Assembly (NCBI GenBank): GCA_942493075.1
Contig: OW818681.1
Span: forward strand, 2,976,001-3,040,000
DNA length: 64,000 nucleotides
DNA from: JBBQYD01 sp942493075
Lineage (GTDB): Bacteria; Verrucomicrobiota; Verrucomicrobiia; Limisphaerales; UBA8199
Direction: 5' to 3'
This document shows, in pieces, positions 54,469 through 61,634 of this stretch (the first letter of the stretch is position 1; every line of letters begins with the position of its first letter). The notes below the pieces were generated by a model. It was not told the DNA's origin, did no database searches, and saw only the letters and a program-made list of their open reading frames with translations. The translations under genes and the position numbers were made by a program.

Positions 54469-56325
54469 ATGTCGGTGAAACATCATCATTCAATCAGCAC
54501 AAGTCTCCGGCCGGGGGCCTTCCCAGCGCGTTCCCGCAGCACCTGGGAAATCATTGCCCGCATTACTGTTTTCCTTCGTCCTTACAGGCTCCTGGCTTCC
54601 GCCACAATCGGCTGCGCCCTGATTTCAATGGGGTTCTCGCTGTTGTTTCCCAAGCTAACGCAATTCGTCATAGATGATGTGATAGGGCGCCGCCAGGTTG
54701 GCCTGCTGGGGCCGATGACACTGGCGATCTTTGGCGCTTTCCTGTTCCGCGACGTGTTCAACAGTCTTCGCATCCTGATCAACAACACCTTCGAACAGAA
54801 CGTTATCTATGACATGCGCCGGGCTGTTTTCGCCCGGTTGCAGCGTCTTCCTGTCAACTATTTCGATCAACGAGCGTCCGGGGATTTGATGACTCGCGTG
54901 ATTGAGGATGTGAATTCGGTCGAACGCGTGCTGATTGATGGGACGGAGCAGGGCACCGTGGCCGTGCTTAGCCTGCTTGGGGTGGCGGCAATCATGTTTG
55001 CAACAAACCCGTTCCTGGCGGCCGTAGCGCTGGTTCCCATCCCGATCCTGGCTGCGGGCGCTTTGTGGTACACATTGACCGCGCATCGGCGCTATCGGGT
55101 TCAACGCGAGGCCGCGAGCGCAATGAACGCATTACTCATGGACGATCTGCAAGGAGTCCGGCAGATCAAAGCGTTCGGACAGGAGGAGCACGAAGACAAA
55201 CGTTTTGCGGAACGTGCCGCCTGGCTGCGGGCTGGGTCCCTCGGGATCATGCGAGCCTGGGCACTTTACGCCCCTGGGATGGCATTTGCAGCAGCCTGCG
55301 GCACCGTCTGCGTACTGTATTTTGGCGGAAAATTGGTCATTAACGATCAGATGACGACGGGTCAATTGGTAGGCTTCCTGTTCTATCTGGCCCTTTTTTA
55401 TGAGCCGATAGGCCGGTTGCATGCGTTGAATCAGATGCTGCAAGCGGCCCGTGCAGCGGGCGAGCGGGTTTTTGACATTCTCGATTATCCCCTTGAGCGG
55501 GGAGGCGCCAAGGGGGAAGAGTTGCGGCCACCTGTGCGCGGCGAGGTTCTCTATCACCAGGTTTGCTTCGGTTATGCGCCTGACAAAACCGTGCTGCACG
55601 ATGTTTCACTCTCCGTCTTGCCTGGCCAGGTTCTGGCCCTGGTGGGTCCAACTGGCGCTGGCAAGTCGACTTTGGTCAACCTATTACCCGCGTTTTACGA
55701 ATTAACCGGAGGAAAAATCATGATCGATGGCCAGGACATCGCCGCGCTTTCTCTTTCTTCGTTGCGTGATCAGATCAGTGTGGTTGCTCAGGAGCCATTC
55801 CTTTTTAATGGAACGATTGGGGAGAACATTCGGTTTGGTCGCCTCGATTGCAGCGTAGAGCAAATGGTCGAAGCCGCCTGCGCGGCAAACTGCCACGAGT
55901 TTATCTCCCGCTTGCCTTTGGGTTATGATACCGAAGTAGGGGAACGCGGGGTAAAACTAAGCGTCGGGGAAAAACAACGAGTGAGCATCGCCCGAGCCCT
56001 GCTAAAGAACGCCCCGATCCTCATCCTGGACGAGGCGACAGCCAGCGTCGATACAGCCACGGAGCGCCTCATTCAGGAAGCATTGGAACGACTGATGGCA
56101 AATCGAACCAGCTTTGTTATCGCCCACCGGTTGAGCACGATTCGCAAGGCTCATAGAATACTCGTCATGCAGAATGGGCGAATCGTAGAGCAGGGGAGCC
56201 ACTCAGAGTTGTTAGCCTTGAATGGACTCTATGCCAGGCTCGCCAGTATTCAAGGTTCCACTTTCATCGAGGAAGGTTTTGAAGAACTACAGAAATCGAC
56301 TGAGGCCGGAGCAGGGGCTCTTTGA
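54469..56325 (+). CDS. ABC exporter, fused membrane and ATPase domains (MsbA-like)
   Basis: A 618-residue half-transporter. Six membrane helices (residues ~30-330) are followed by a nucleotide-binding domain with Walker A LVGPTGAGKSTLVNLL near residue 395, signature LSVGEKQRVSIARALL near 505, Walker B PILILDEATASVD and H-loop FVIAHRLST. It is a dimer-forming exporter of the MsbA/LmrA type, moving lipid or hydrophobic compounds. The signature is LSVGE rather than LSGGQ. It is divergent from the HD protein and ends nine bases from convergent recO. Confidence 0.93.
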   Translation: MSVKHHHSISTSLRPGAFPARSRSTWEIIARITVFLRPYRLLASATIGCALISMGFSLLFPKLTQFVIDDVIGRRQVGLLGPMTLAIFGAFLFRDVFNSLRILINNTFEQNVIYDMRRAVFARLQRLPVNYFDQRASGDLMTRVIEDVNSVERVLIDGTEQGTVAVLSLLGVAAIMFATNPFLAAVALVPIPILAAGALWYTLTAHRRYRVQREAASAMNALLMDDLQGVRQIKAFGQEEHEDKRFAERAAWLRAGSLGIMRAWALYAPGMAFAAACGTVCVLYFGGKLVINDQMTTGQLVGFLFYLALFYEPIGRLHALNQMLQAARAAGERVFDILDYPLERGGAKGEELRPPVRGEVLYHQVCFGYAPDKTVLHDVSLSVLPGQVLALVGPTGAGKSTLVNLLPAFYELTGGKIMIDGQDIAALSLSSLRDQISVVAQEPFLFNGTIGENIRFGRLDCSVEQMVEAACAANCHEFISRLPLGYDTEVGERGVKLSVGEKQRVSIARALLKNAPILILDEATASVDTATERLIQEALERLMANRTSFVIAHRLSTIRKAHRILVMQNGRIVEQGSHSELLALNGLYARLASIQGSTFIEEGFEELQKSTEAGAGAL

Positions 56326-56334
56326 TCTGGTGTT

Positions 56335-56976
56335 CTAGTGGAGGCCCAGAGCGGCGTCGCGACCCTTGGGCACCCGCTCCAAATTGAAGACAAGGAAACC
56401 GTGCAGAAAACGTGATAGCTCCTTCAATTGGGCATCTGTGCCCTGAACGCGGTCCAATAAGGCACTCGGAGCTGTCATTAAGCTTTGTGCCAGGCTCGCT
56501 GTTCCAGGAGTCAACCGGTGCTCCGTCCATTCGGGAGTCAGTCCAAGTTCATGCAGAAGGCGAACTTCAAACGACAGGATGGATTCCGGACGCGTGGATG
56601 CTTCCAACCGGCTTAAGAAGTCCATCATCAGCTCGAAAACTGAATCCAAAGGAGTATCGGCTTCGGTGGCGATTTCGATCAAGCCTGCGCAATACGAGGC
56701 CTGCTGAAGTGCTTCGATGCTGGTCCGCAGTTTAGGATGAGTCTCTTGCAGGTTTACTTCACCTAACGTATGCAGTTCGGATCGCCGGCTGCGAGTGAAG
56801 GTGAAGACTGCGGTGTAAAACAGGTCCAACTTGCCTCTGTAAGGTGATTTCGTGCGAAGCGCCCCCTTGGCGACCGTCGCGATCCTGCCTTGCTCCTTTG
56901 TCAGCCAATGGACAATGAGGCTGGTCTCCGTGAGCCTTCGCACCCGAAGCACCAAGCCACTGGCATTCTCGATCAT
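56335..56976 (-). CDS. recO: DNA repair protein RecO
   Basis: A 213-residue protein starting at MIENASGLVLRVRRLTETSLI; the longer frame adds 74 unlike residues. The N-terminal OB fold (RRLTETSLIVHWLTKEQGRIATVAKGALR) is the RecO hallmark. The helical C-terminal domain has FEVRLLHELGLTPEW. RecO loads RecA with RecF and RecR. It is rather short for the family, and the Cys cluster found in many RecO zinc fingers is absent. Its ATG overlaps the DUF502 stop. Confidence 0.88.
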   Translation of the reverse strand: MIENASGLVLRVRRLTETSLIVHWLTKEQGRIATVAKGALRTKSPYRGKLDLFYTAVFTFTRSRRSELHTLGEVNLQETHPKLRTSIEALQQASYCAGLIEIATEADTPLDSVFELMMDFLSRLEASTRPESILSFEVRLLHELGLTPEWTEHRLTPGTASLAQSLMTAPSALLDRVQGTDAQLKELSRFLHGFLVFNLERVPKGRDAALGLH

Positions 56977-57707
56977 AAGCCGGGTGCGTTGTTGATCGTA
57001 GCTGAGTCGGGCAGCGGTTTTCCCGGGACGTAATCCGGAACGATTGATCCGAGGCTGATGATATACTTGATGCCCTCCGCAACGGACATGTCGAGCTTGG
57101 TAACATCCGCTTCCGGTGTCAGGACCAAGAACCCAGAGGTCGGATTGGGAGTGGTGGGTACAAATACGCACACCACTTTCTGACCAGTGCGAGCACACAC
57201 CTCATCGTGTTGATCGCTGGTGATGAAGGCGATTGAGTAGAGTCCTTTCCGGGGGAATTCAACCAGCACCACTGTTCGAAATGCTGTCTTCTTGGTGGAG
57301 GAAAACGCATCGCTAACCTGTTTTATTGCGCTGTATACCTTGTTGAGCAAGGGAACACGCAGCAGCAGCGACTCGGCCCATTCGATCAGGCGCCGTCCGA
57401 AGTAATGGCGCGCCGCCAGGCCCACAAGGCCTATGAGCATGACAGCCAACAGGAGCGCCACGATCTTCCACGGCCAGAATAACGGGCCATACCCACCGTC
57501 CTGGTGCGTGAGTTCTTTGGGCAGGAAAACCAGTAGCCAATCTGTGAAGTTGGCGATCGTCCCGAAAAGCCAGACAAGGGCGGCAATGGAAATCAACCCC
57601 GGCAGGATGATGGCTAATCCTGCTAGAAAATTCGCCTGCCAGCGCGCGAAGAACCCGGTTTTCACGCGTGCACTATAGCTGATCTGCCATCCGGGGCAAT
57701 TTTTCAA
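56973..57707 (-). CDS. DUF502 family membrane protein
   Basis: A 244-residue protein with two N-terminal helices (FLAGLAIILPGLISIAALVW; IVALLLAVMLIGLVGLAAR) and a soluble C-terminal domain. VPLLNKVYSAIKQVSDAFSS and the segment VVCVFVPTTPNPTSGFLVLT are diagnostic for DUF502, whose function is unknown. The start is a TTG next to the ybeY stop; a GTG at 57665 is the alternative and would remove 14 residues. It overlaps recO by four bases, so all genes from the HIT gene to recO appear co-transcribed. Confidence 0.9.
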   Translation of the reverse strand: MKNCPGWQISYSARVKTGFFARWQANFLAGLAIILPGLISIAALVWLFGTIANFTDWLLVFLPKELTHQDGGYGPLFWPWKIVALLLAVMLIGLVGLAARHYFGRRLIEWAESLLLRVPLLNKVYSAIKQVSDAFSSTKKTAFRTVVLVEFPRKGLYSIAFITSDQHDEVCARTGQKVVCVFVPTTPNPTSGFLVLTPEADVTKLDMSVAEGIKYIISLGSIVPDYVPGKPLPDSATINNAPGL

Positions 57708-57708
57708 C

Positions 57709-58167
57709 TCAAGTTCCGGACAGCTTTGCCACCTTAAATTCGGCGTCCAGCAATTTCAGGATGCGGTTCTCATTACGCTTCATAACCTTCCGACGAGCAG
57801 AATCATGGTCATCGTGCCCCAGTAAATGCAGAGCCCCATGGACAACATAGCGAGTGAGTTCGCTCTCCCAGGTCGTTCCGAAGCGCTTCGCCTGGATCTC
57901 GGCCTCATCGATGCATACGAAGAGGTCTCCCACCAGCGGTCCCTCTGGTCCCAAGGTGCCGTAATCGAAGGTTATGACGTCGGTTGAACCTTCATGTCCC
58001 AGGAACTGCTCGTTCATGCGCGTCATCTCACGCTCGTTGATGACATGGACGGAAATCTCGAGTTCCTCAATGTGCAGGTGGTCCTGCATCAGGGTGCGAG
58101 TCATCCAGCGCAACAGGCGGGTGTTAATCTTCCGCTTTCTCTGATGATTCTTTATCAGGACCATCAA
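57709..58167 (-). CDS. ybeY: YbeY endoribonuclease
   Basis: A 152-residue metal-dependent single-strand RNase needed for 16S rRNA 3' maturation and ribosome quality control. The zinc site is HGALHLLGHDDHD near residue 117 (three His), and the N-terminal region has MTRMNEQFLGHEGSTDVITFDYG, the usual block before it. It overlaps the phoH-like gene by four bases, a classic bacterial neighbour pair. Confidence 0.95.
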   Translation of the reverse strand: MMVLIKNHQRKRKINTRLLRWMTRTLMQDHLHIEELEISVHVINEREMTRMNEQFLGHEGSTDVITFDYGTLGPEGPLVGDLFVCIDEAEIQAKRFGTTWESELTRYVVHGALHLLGHDDHDSARRKVMKRNENRILKLLDAEFKVAKLSGT

Positions 58168-59147
58168 TCAGCGGCTTTCTTTTCGGCGGCGGTGCGGCGG
58201 CCTCTATGCTCTTCATATGCCGAGATGATGCGTTGGACCAGCGGATGCCGGACGACGTCCTTCTTGGAGAATTCGACGATCGCAATGCCATCCACTTGCC
58301 GAAGCGCGCGGTGCGCTTCCACAAGCCCCGACTGCTTGTGGTTGGGAAGGTCCACCTGGGTCTCATCGCCGGTGATCACCGCCTTTGAACTGGTCCCCAG
58401 GCGTGTCAGGAACATGAACATCTGTTCGGCAGTCGAGTTTTGGGCCTCATCCAGAATGATGAACGCATGGTTGAGGGTGCGTCCCCGCATATAGGCCAAA
58501 GGTGCGATTTCGATGACACCGCGTTCCGTATATTTCTGCACTTCCTCGGCAGGCATCATGTCATGGAGGGCATCGTGCAGTGGCCGCAGGTAAGGCAGGA
58601 TTTTCTCATAGAGATCACCAGGTAAGAACCCTAGCGCCTCGCCAGCCTCGACCGCCGGGCGCGTGAGAATGATGCGTGAGACCTTGCCTTCGCGCAGCGC
58701 CGCAAGAGCAGTCGCAACGGCCAGGTAAGTCTTTCCTGTTCCAGCCGGCCCAATGCCAAACGTCACGTCATGCGTGCGTATCGCGTCCAGATACTTCTTT
58801 TGACCGACCGTCTTCGCAGTGACACCCGGCTTTTTCTCAGAGGTTTGAATCCGATCAGACATGAGATCTTTCAACGTAGAGACGCCTTGATCTTTAACCA
58901 CGCTTAACGCGTGAGAGAACTCGCGATTCCGGACGGGTGTGCCCGCTTTCACAGAATTTTCCAAAAGAAGAAACAGGTGTTTGGCTTGTTCCAGGGCATC
59001 TGTTGAGCCTTCCAGCTTAATCCAACCTTCGCGAGAGGTTGCTTTAACCCCGAGTTCTTCATCGAGGGCCTGCAGGTTGCGAGGGTCGTTGTTAAAGAGT
59101 TGTTGGGCGATTCTGGGGTTTTCGAAGTGGAGAGTCTCGGAGGCCAT
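58164..59147 (-). CDS. PhoH-like ATPase
   Basis: A 327-residue protein. An N-terminal KH-like region (residues ~1-90) precedes the P-loop ATPase domain, with Walker A FGIGPAGTGKTYLAVA near residue 132 and Walker B FIILDEAQNSTAEQM near 228. ITGDETQVDLP is also typical of the family. PhoH/YbeZ proteins bind YbeY and ribosomal protein partners and act in RNA metabolism. It starts 21 bases after the HIT gene. Confidence 0.95.
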   Translation of the reverse strand: MASETLHFENPRIAQQLFNNDPRNLQALDEELGVKATSREGWIKLEGSTDALEQAKHLFLLLENSVKAGTPVRNREFSHALSVVKDQGVSTLKDLMSDRIQTSEKKPGVTAKTVGQKKYLDAIRTHDVTFGIGPAGTGKTYLAVATALAALREGKVSRIILTRPAVEAGEALGFLPGDLYEKILPYLRPLHDALHDMMPAEEVQKYTERGVIEIAPLAYMRGRTLNHAFIILDEAQNSTAEQMFMFLTRLGTSSKAVITGDETQVDLPNHKQSGLVEAHRALRQVDGIAIVEFSKKDVVRHPLVQRIISAYEEHRGRRTAAEKKAAD

Positions 59148-59168
59148 GAGTGAGAAGTTGGAAAGTCG

Positions 59169-59666
59169 TTAGGAGTTGATTTGGGCAGCCAGCGCCGTGC
59201 GGAGTTGAGCCGCGAGGTCTTTCAGGGCCTGGGGAACAACCGTGGTACCACCAATTACTGGCATGAAATTCGTGTCCCCATTCCAGCGCGGCACGATATG
59301 CATATGCAGGTGGTCCAGGATGCCAGCTCCGGCTACCTTGCCCAGGTTCATACCGATGTTGAATCCTTCGGGACGCATGACGGTGGTAAGGGCGTTCTTA
59401 CAGCGGCGCGTCAGGTTCATCAGGTCAGTCAATTCACCCTCTGTGAGCTCATTCAAGTCACAAACCTGGCGATAGGGCACCACCATGAGGTGTCCGCCCG
59501 TGTAGGGATAGGTGTTGAGCAGCGCATAGCAGGTGCGCTCACGTGCGATCACATGATTCTGCTCGTCTTCATTCGATTGGCCGATCTCGAAAAAGAGGCT
59601 GTGCTCCCGGACCGATTTGGGCGCCAGGATGTACTCGATCCGCCATGGGGCGTGCAGGACTTGCAT
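59169..59666 (-). CDS. HIT family nucleotide hydrolase/transferase
   Basis: A 165-residue protein. The histidine triad is ILDHLHMHIVPRW near residue 122, with an N-terminal zinc-less HIT core (LNTYPYTGGHLMVVPYRQV). The N-terminal WRIEYILAPKSV resembles the Ap4A phosphorylase-like or HIT group used by many bacteria. The substrate is probably a nucleoside phosphoramidate or Ap4A. It is the first gene of a run HIT-phoH-ybeY-DUF502-recO. Confidence 0.93.
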   Translation of the reverse strand: MQVLHAPWRIEYILAPKSVREHSLFFEIGQSNEDEQNHVIARERTCYALLNTYPYTGGHLMVVPYRQVCDLNELTEGELTDLMNLTRRCKNALTTVMRPEGFNIGMNLGKVAGAGILDHLHMHIVPRWNGDTNFMPVIGGTTVVPQALKDLAAQLRTALAAQINS

Positions 59667-59853
59667 TACTCCAACGTAGTAAGACCCGCGATGAAAGTCA
59701 AAAGAGCCGTTTTGGGTTGTCCAGCAGGACCGGTTTGGGGCGAACCCTCCGATTTACGGACCGAATGCGGCATTTTTGCTTTCCTTTAGTTGAGCCGGTC
59801 CGACTTGCGTGCAATAGTGAGTGGCGAGCAACGAATGCTGAAGGAATACACCC

Positions 59854-60321
59854 ATGCTTGATGCAGTCCCTATTTTACTGGCTGAAGATGACAAGAATGA
59901 CATTTTCCTGATGCGGCGCGCCTTTGACACCGCCGGCATACGGAATCCGCTTTTTGTCGTCCACAACGGACAGGAAGCGGTGGATTACCTCTCAGGGATG
60001 GGTATCTACTCGGATCGCAAAAAATTTCCACTCCCGCGGCTGCTATTAATGGATCTGAAAATGCCGCTGCTGGACGGCTTCGATGTGCTCAAATGGCTCC
60101 GAGCTGAGAAACAGTACGACATGTTGCCGGTGGTGGTCCTTACTTCGTCCAAATTACAGATGGACGTGGATCGCTCTCGTGAGTTTGGAGTATTCGATTA
60201 CCGGGTCAAACCGCATGCGTTTGAGGATTTGGTTCGGGTCATGGACGATGTGCGGAAATGCTGGTTGGATGAACGCTACAATCGGTTCGATCCGACGAGC
60301 GTCGCCACGCCGCTTCGCTGA
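59854..60321 (+). CDS. Single-domain response regulator
   Basis: A 155-residue receiver domain without an output domain, like CheY/Rcp1. The acidic pocket is LLAEDDKND, the phosphoacceptor Asp is in LLLMDLKMPLLDGF near residue 69, the Thr/Ser is in VVLTSSK, and the Lys is in YRVKPHAF. An AAGGA site lies seven bases before the ATG. No histidine kinase is near. It is likely a phosphorelay shuttle. Confidence 0.93.
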   Translation: MLDAVPILLAEDDKNDIFLMRRAFDTAGIRNPLFVVHNGQEAVDYLSGMGIYSDRKKFPLPRLLLMDLKMPLLDGFDVLKWLRAEKQYDMLPVVVLTSSKLQMDVDRSREFGVFDYRVKPHAFEDLVRVMDDVRKCWLDERYNRFDPTSVATPLR

Positions 60322-60354
60322 GGTTATTTCCGGGAACCGCTCAGGCGGCCCGGA

Positions 60355-61617
60355 TCAAACCTCCATCAACATCCTCGCCGGGGCTTCGACCACTTCTTTG
60401 ATTCTTTTGAGGAAGGTCACTGCCTCACGGCCATCCACCACCCGGTGATCATAGGTCAGTGCGACATACATCATCGGCCGGATGACCACCGCGCCTTCGC
60501 GGGCGACAGGGCGTTCCTGGATCGCATGCATTCCCAGCACGCCGCTCTGAGGCGGGTTAACAATGGGAGTGGACAAGAGCGAGCCGTAAACTCCGCCGTT
60601 GCTGATCGTAAACGTCCCCCCTTGGAGTTCGTCCAGTTTGAGTTTGTTCTCCCGCGCCCGGTGGCCGAAATCACCAATTGCTAGCTCAATCTCAGCCAGA
60701 CTCATCCGTTCAGCATTTCGCAGGATTGGCACAACTAGCCCTTTGCCGCTGCCTACAGCCACCCCAATGTCGTAGTAGTTTCGATAGGCAACTGCGTTGC
60801 CTCGAACCTCTGCATTAACAGCAGGGAATTGCTTAAGGGCGTCCACAACGGCTTTGACAAAGAAAGACATGAATCCGAGCTTCACGGAGTATTTCTTCAG
60901 GAAAAGCTCGCCGTAATCCTTGCGCAATGTCATTACACTGCCCATGTCGATCTCGTTGAATGTGGTCAGCAGCGCCGCGGTCTGCTGGGCGTCCACCAAT
61001 CTCTGCGCTATCGTGCGCCGCAAGCGGCTCATGGGAACCACTTCCTCTTGCCGGAAGGCTCCATGTGGTTCCACTCCTGGTAACGTGCTTACAGGCCCTC
61101 TCAACTCGGGTGCCATGCCGGACACAGCTTCGGGGGCTTGACTGGCAGCTTTTACTGGAGCTTTCGGACGTTCCTGCGCCTCGCTGGCACGTAGAACGTC
61201 CTCCTTGAGGACCCGGCCTCCCGGGCCAGTGGGGCTTACATCGGCAACCGCCAGACCGCGTTCCTCCAAAGCGCGTTGGGCCGCGGGCATGACTCGTGCC
61301 TCCGATTGTGATGGAGCAGGTACTGGCTGCCGCGCGGATTTCGAGTCTGGCTCGATCTTCGCCTGAGGCGTGCTCTCGGTAGCAGCCTCCACATAACCAA
61401 TCAACTCACCCACCTTTGCAACGTCTCCCTGGTTCTTAAGTTGTTTGCCCATCACTCCTGAAACGGGGGAGGGGAGTTCTACTGTTGCCTTCTCGCTCTC
61501 CAGCGTCACCAAGGGTTCGTCCTTGGTCACCGCATCCCCCGCTGCTTTCAGCCAAGGGCCGATTTCGACCTCGCTGACCGATTCGCCGACTTCCGGAACT
61601 TTGAGTTCAATTGACAT
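60355..61617 (-). CDS. sucB: 2-oxoglutarate dehydrogenase E2 (dihydrolipoyl succinyltransferase)
   Basis: A 420-residue protein. The lipoyl domain has the modified Lys in LVTLESEKATVELPSP (residue ~44). A Pro/Ser-rich linker (~80-110) precedes the E3-binding domain (AAQRALEERGLAVADVSPTG). The catalytic domain ends with TYDHRVVDGREAVTFL, holding the active-site His and Asp. It lies 17 bases downstream of the sucA stop on the same strand, so the order is sucA-sucB. It transfers succinyl groups to CoA in the TCA cycle. Confidence 0.96.
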   Translation of the reverse strand: MSIELKVPEVGESVSEVEIGPWLKAAGDAVTKDEPLVTLESEKATVELPSPVSGVMGKQLKNQGDVAKVGELIGYVEAATESTPQAKIEPDSKSARQPVPAPSQSEARVMPAAQRALEERGLAVADVSPTGPGGRVLKEDVLRASEAQERPKAPVKAASQAPEAVSGMAPELRGPVSTLPGVEPHGAFRQEEVVPMSRLRRTIAQRLVDAQQTAALLTTFNEIDMGSVMTLRKDYGELFLKKYSVKLGFMSFFVKAVVDALKQFPAVNAEVRGNAVAYRNYYDIGVAVGSGKGLVVPILRNAERMSLAEIELAIGDFGHRARENKLKLDELQGGTFTISNGGVYGSLLSTPIVNPPQSGVLGMHAIQERPVAREGAVVIRPMMYVALTYDHRVVDGREAVTFLKRIKEVVEAPARMLMEV

Positions 61618-61634
61618 ATGGTTGAGGAGCCCTT

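Noticed and set aside
59181..59789. 202-residue plus-strand frame antisense to the HIT gene
   Set aside because: It is the reverse frame of a clear HIT-family gene and its translation shows no domain or plausible start.
59691..59789. 32-codon ATG frame between the HIT gene and the response regulator
   Set aside because: It is very short, has no ribosome-binding site and shows no recognisable signal; only its end is outside the antisense frame noted above.
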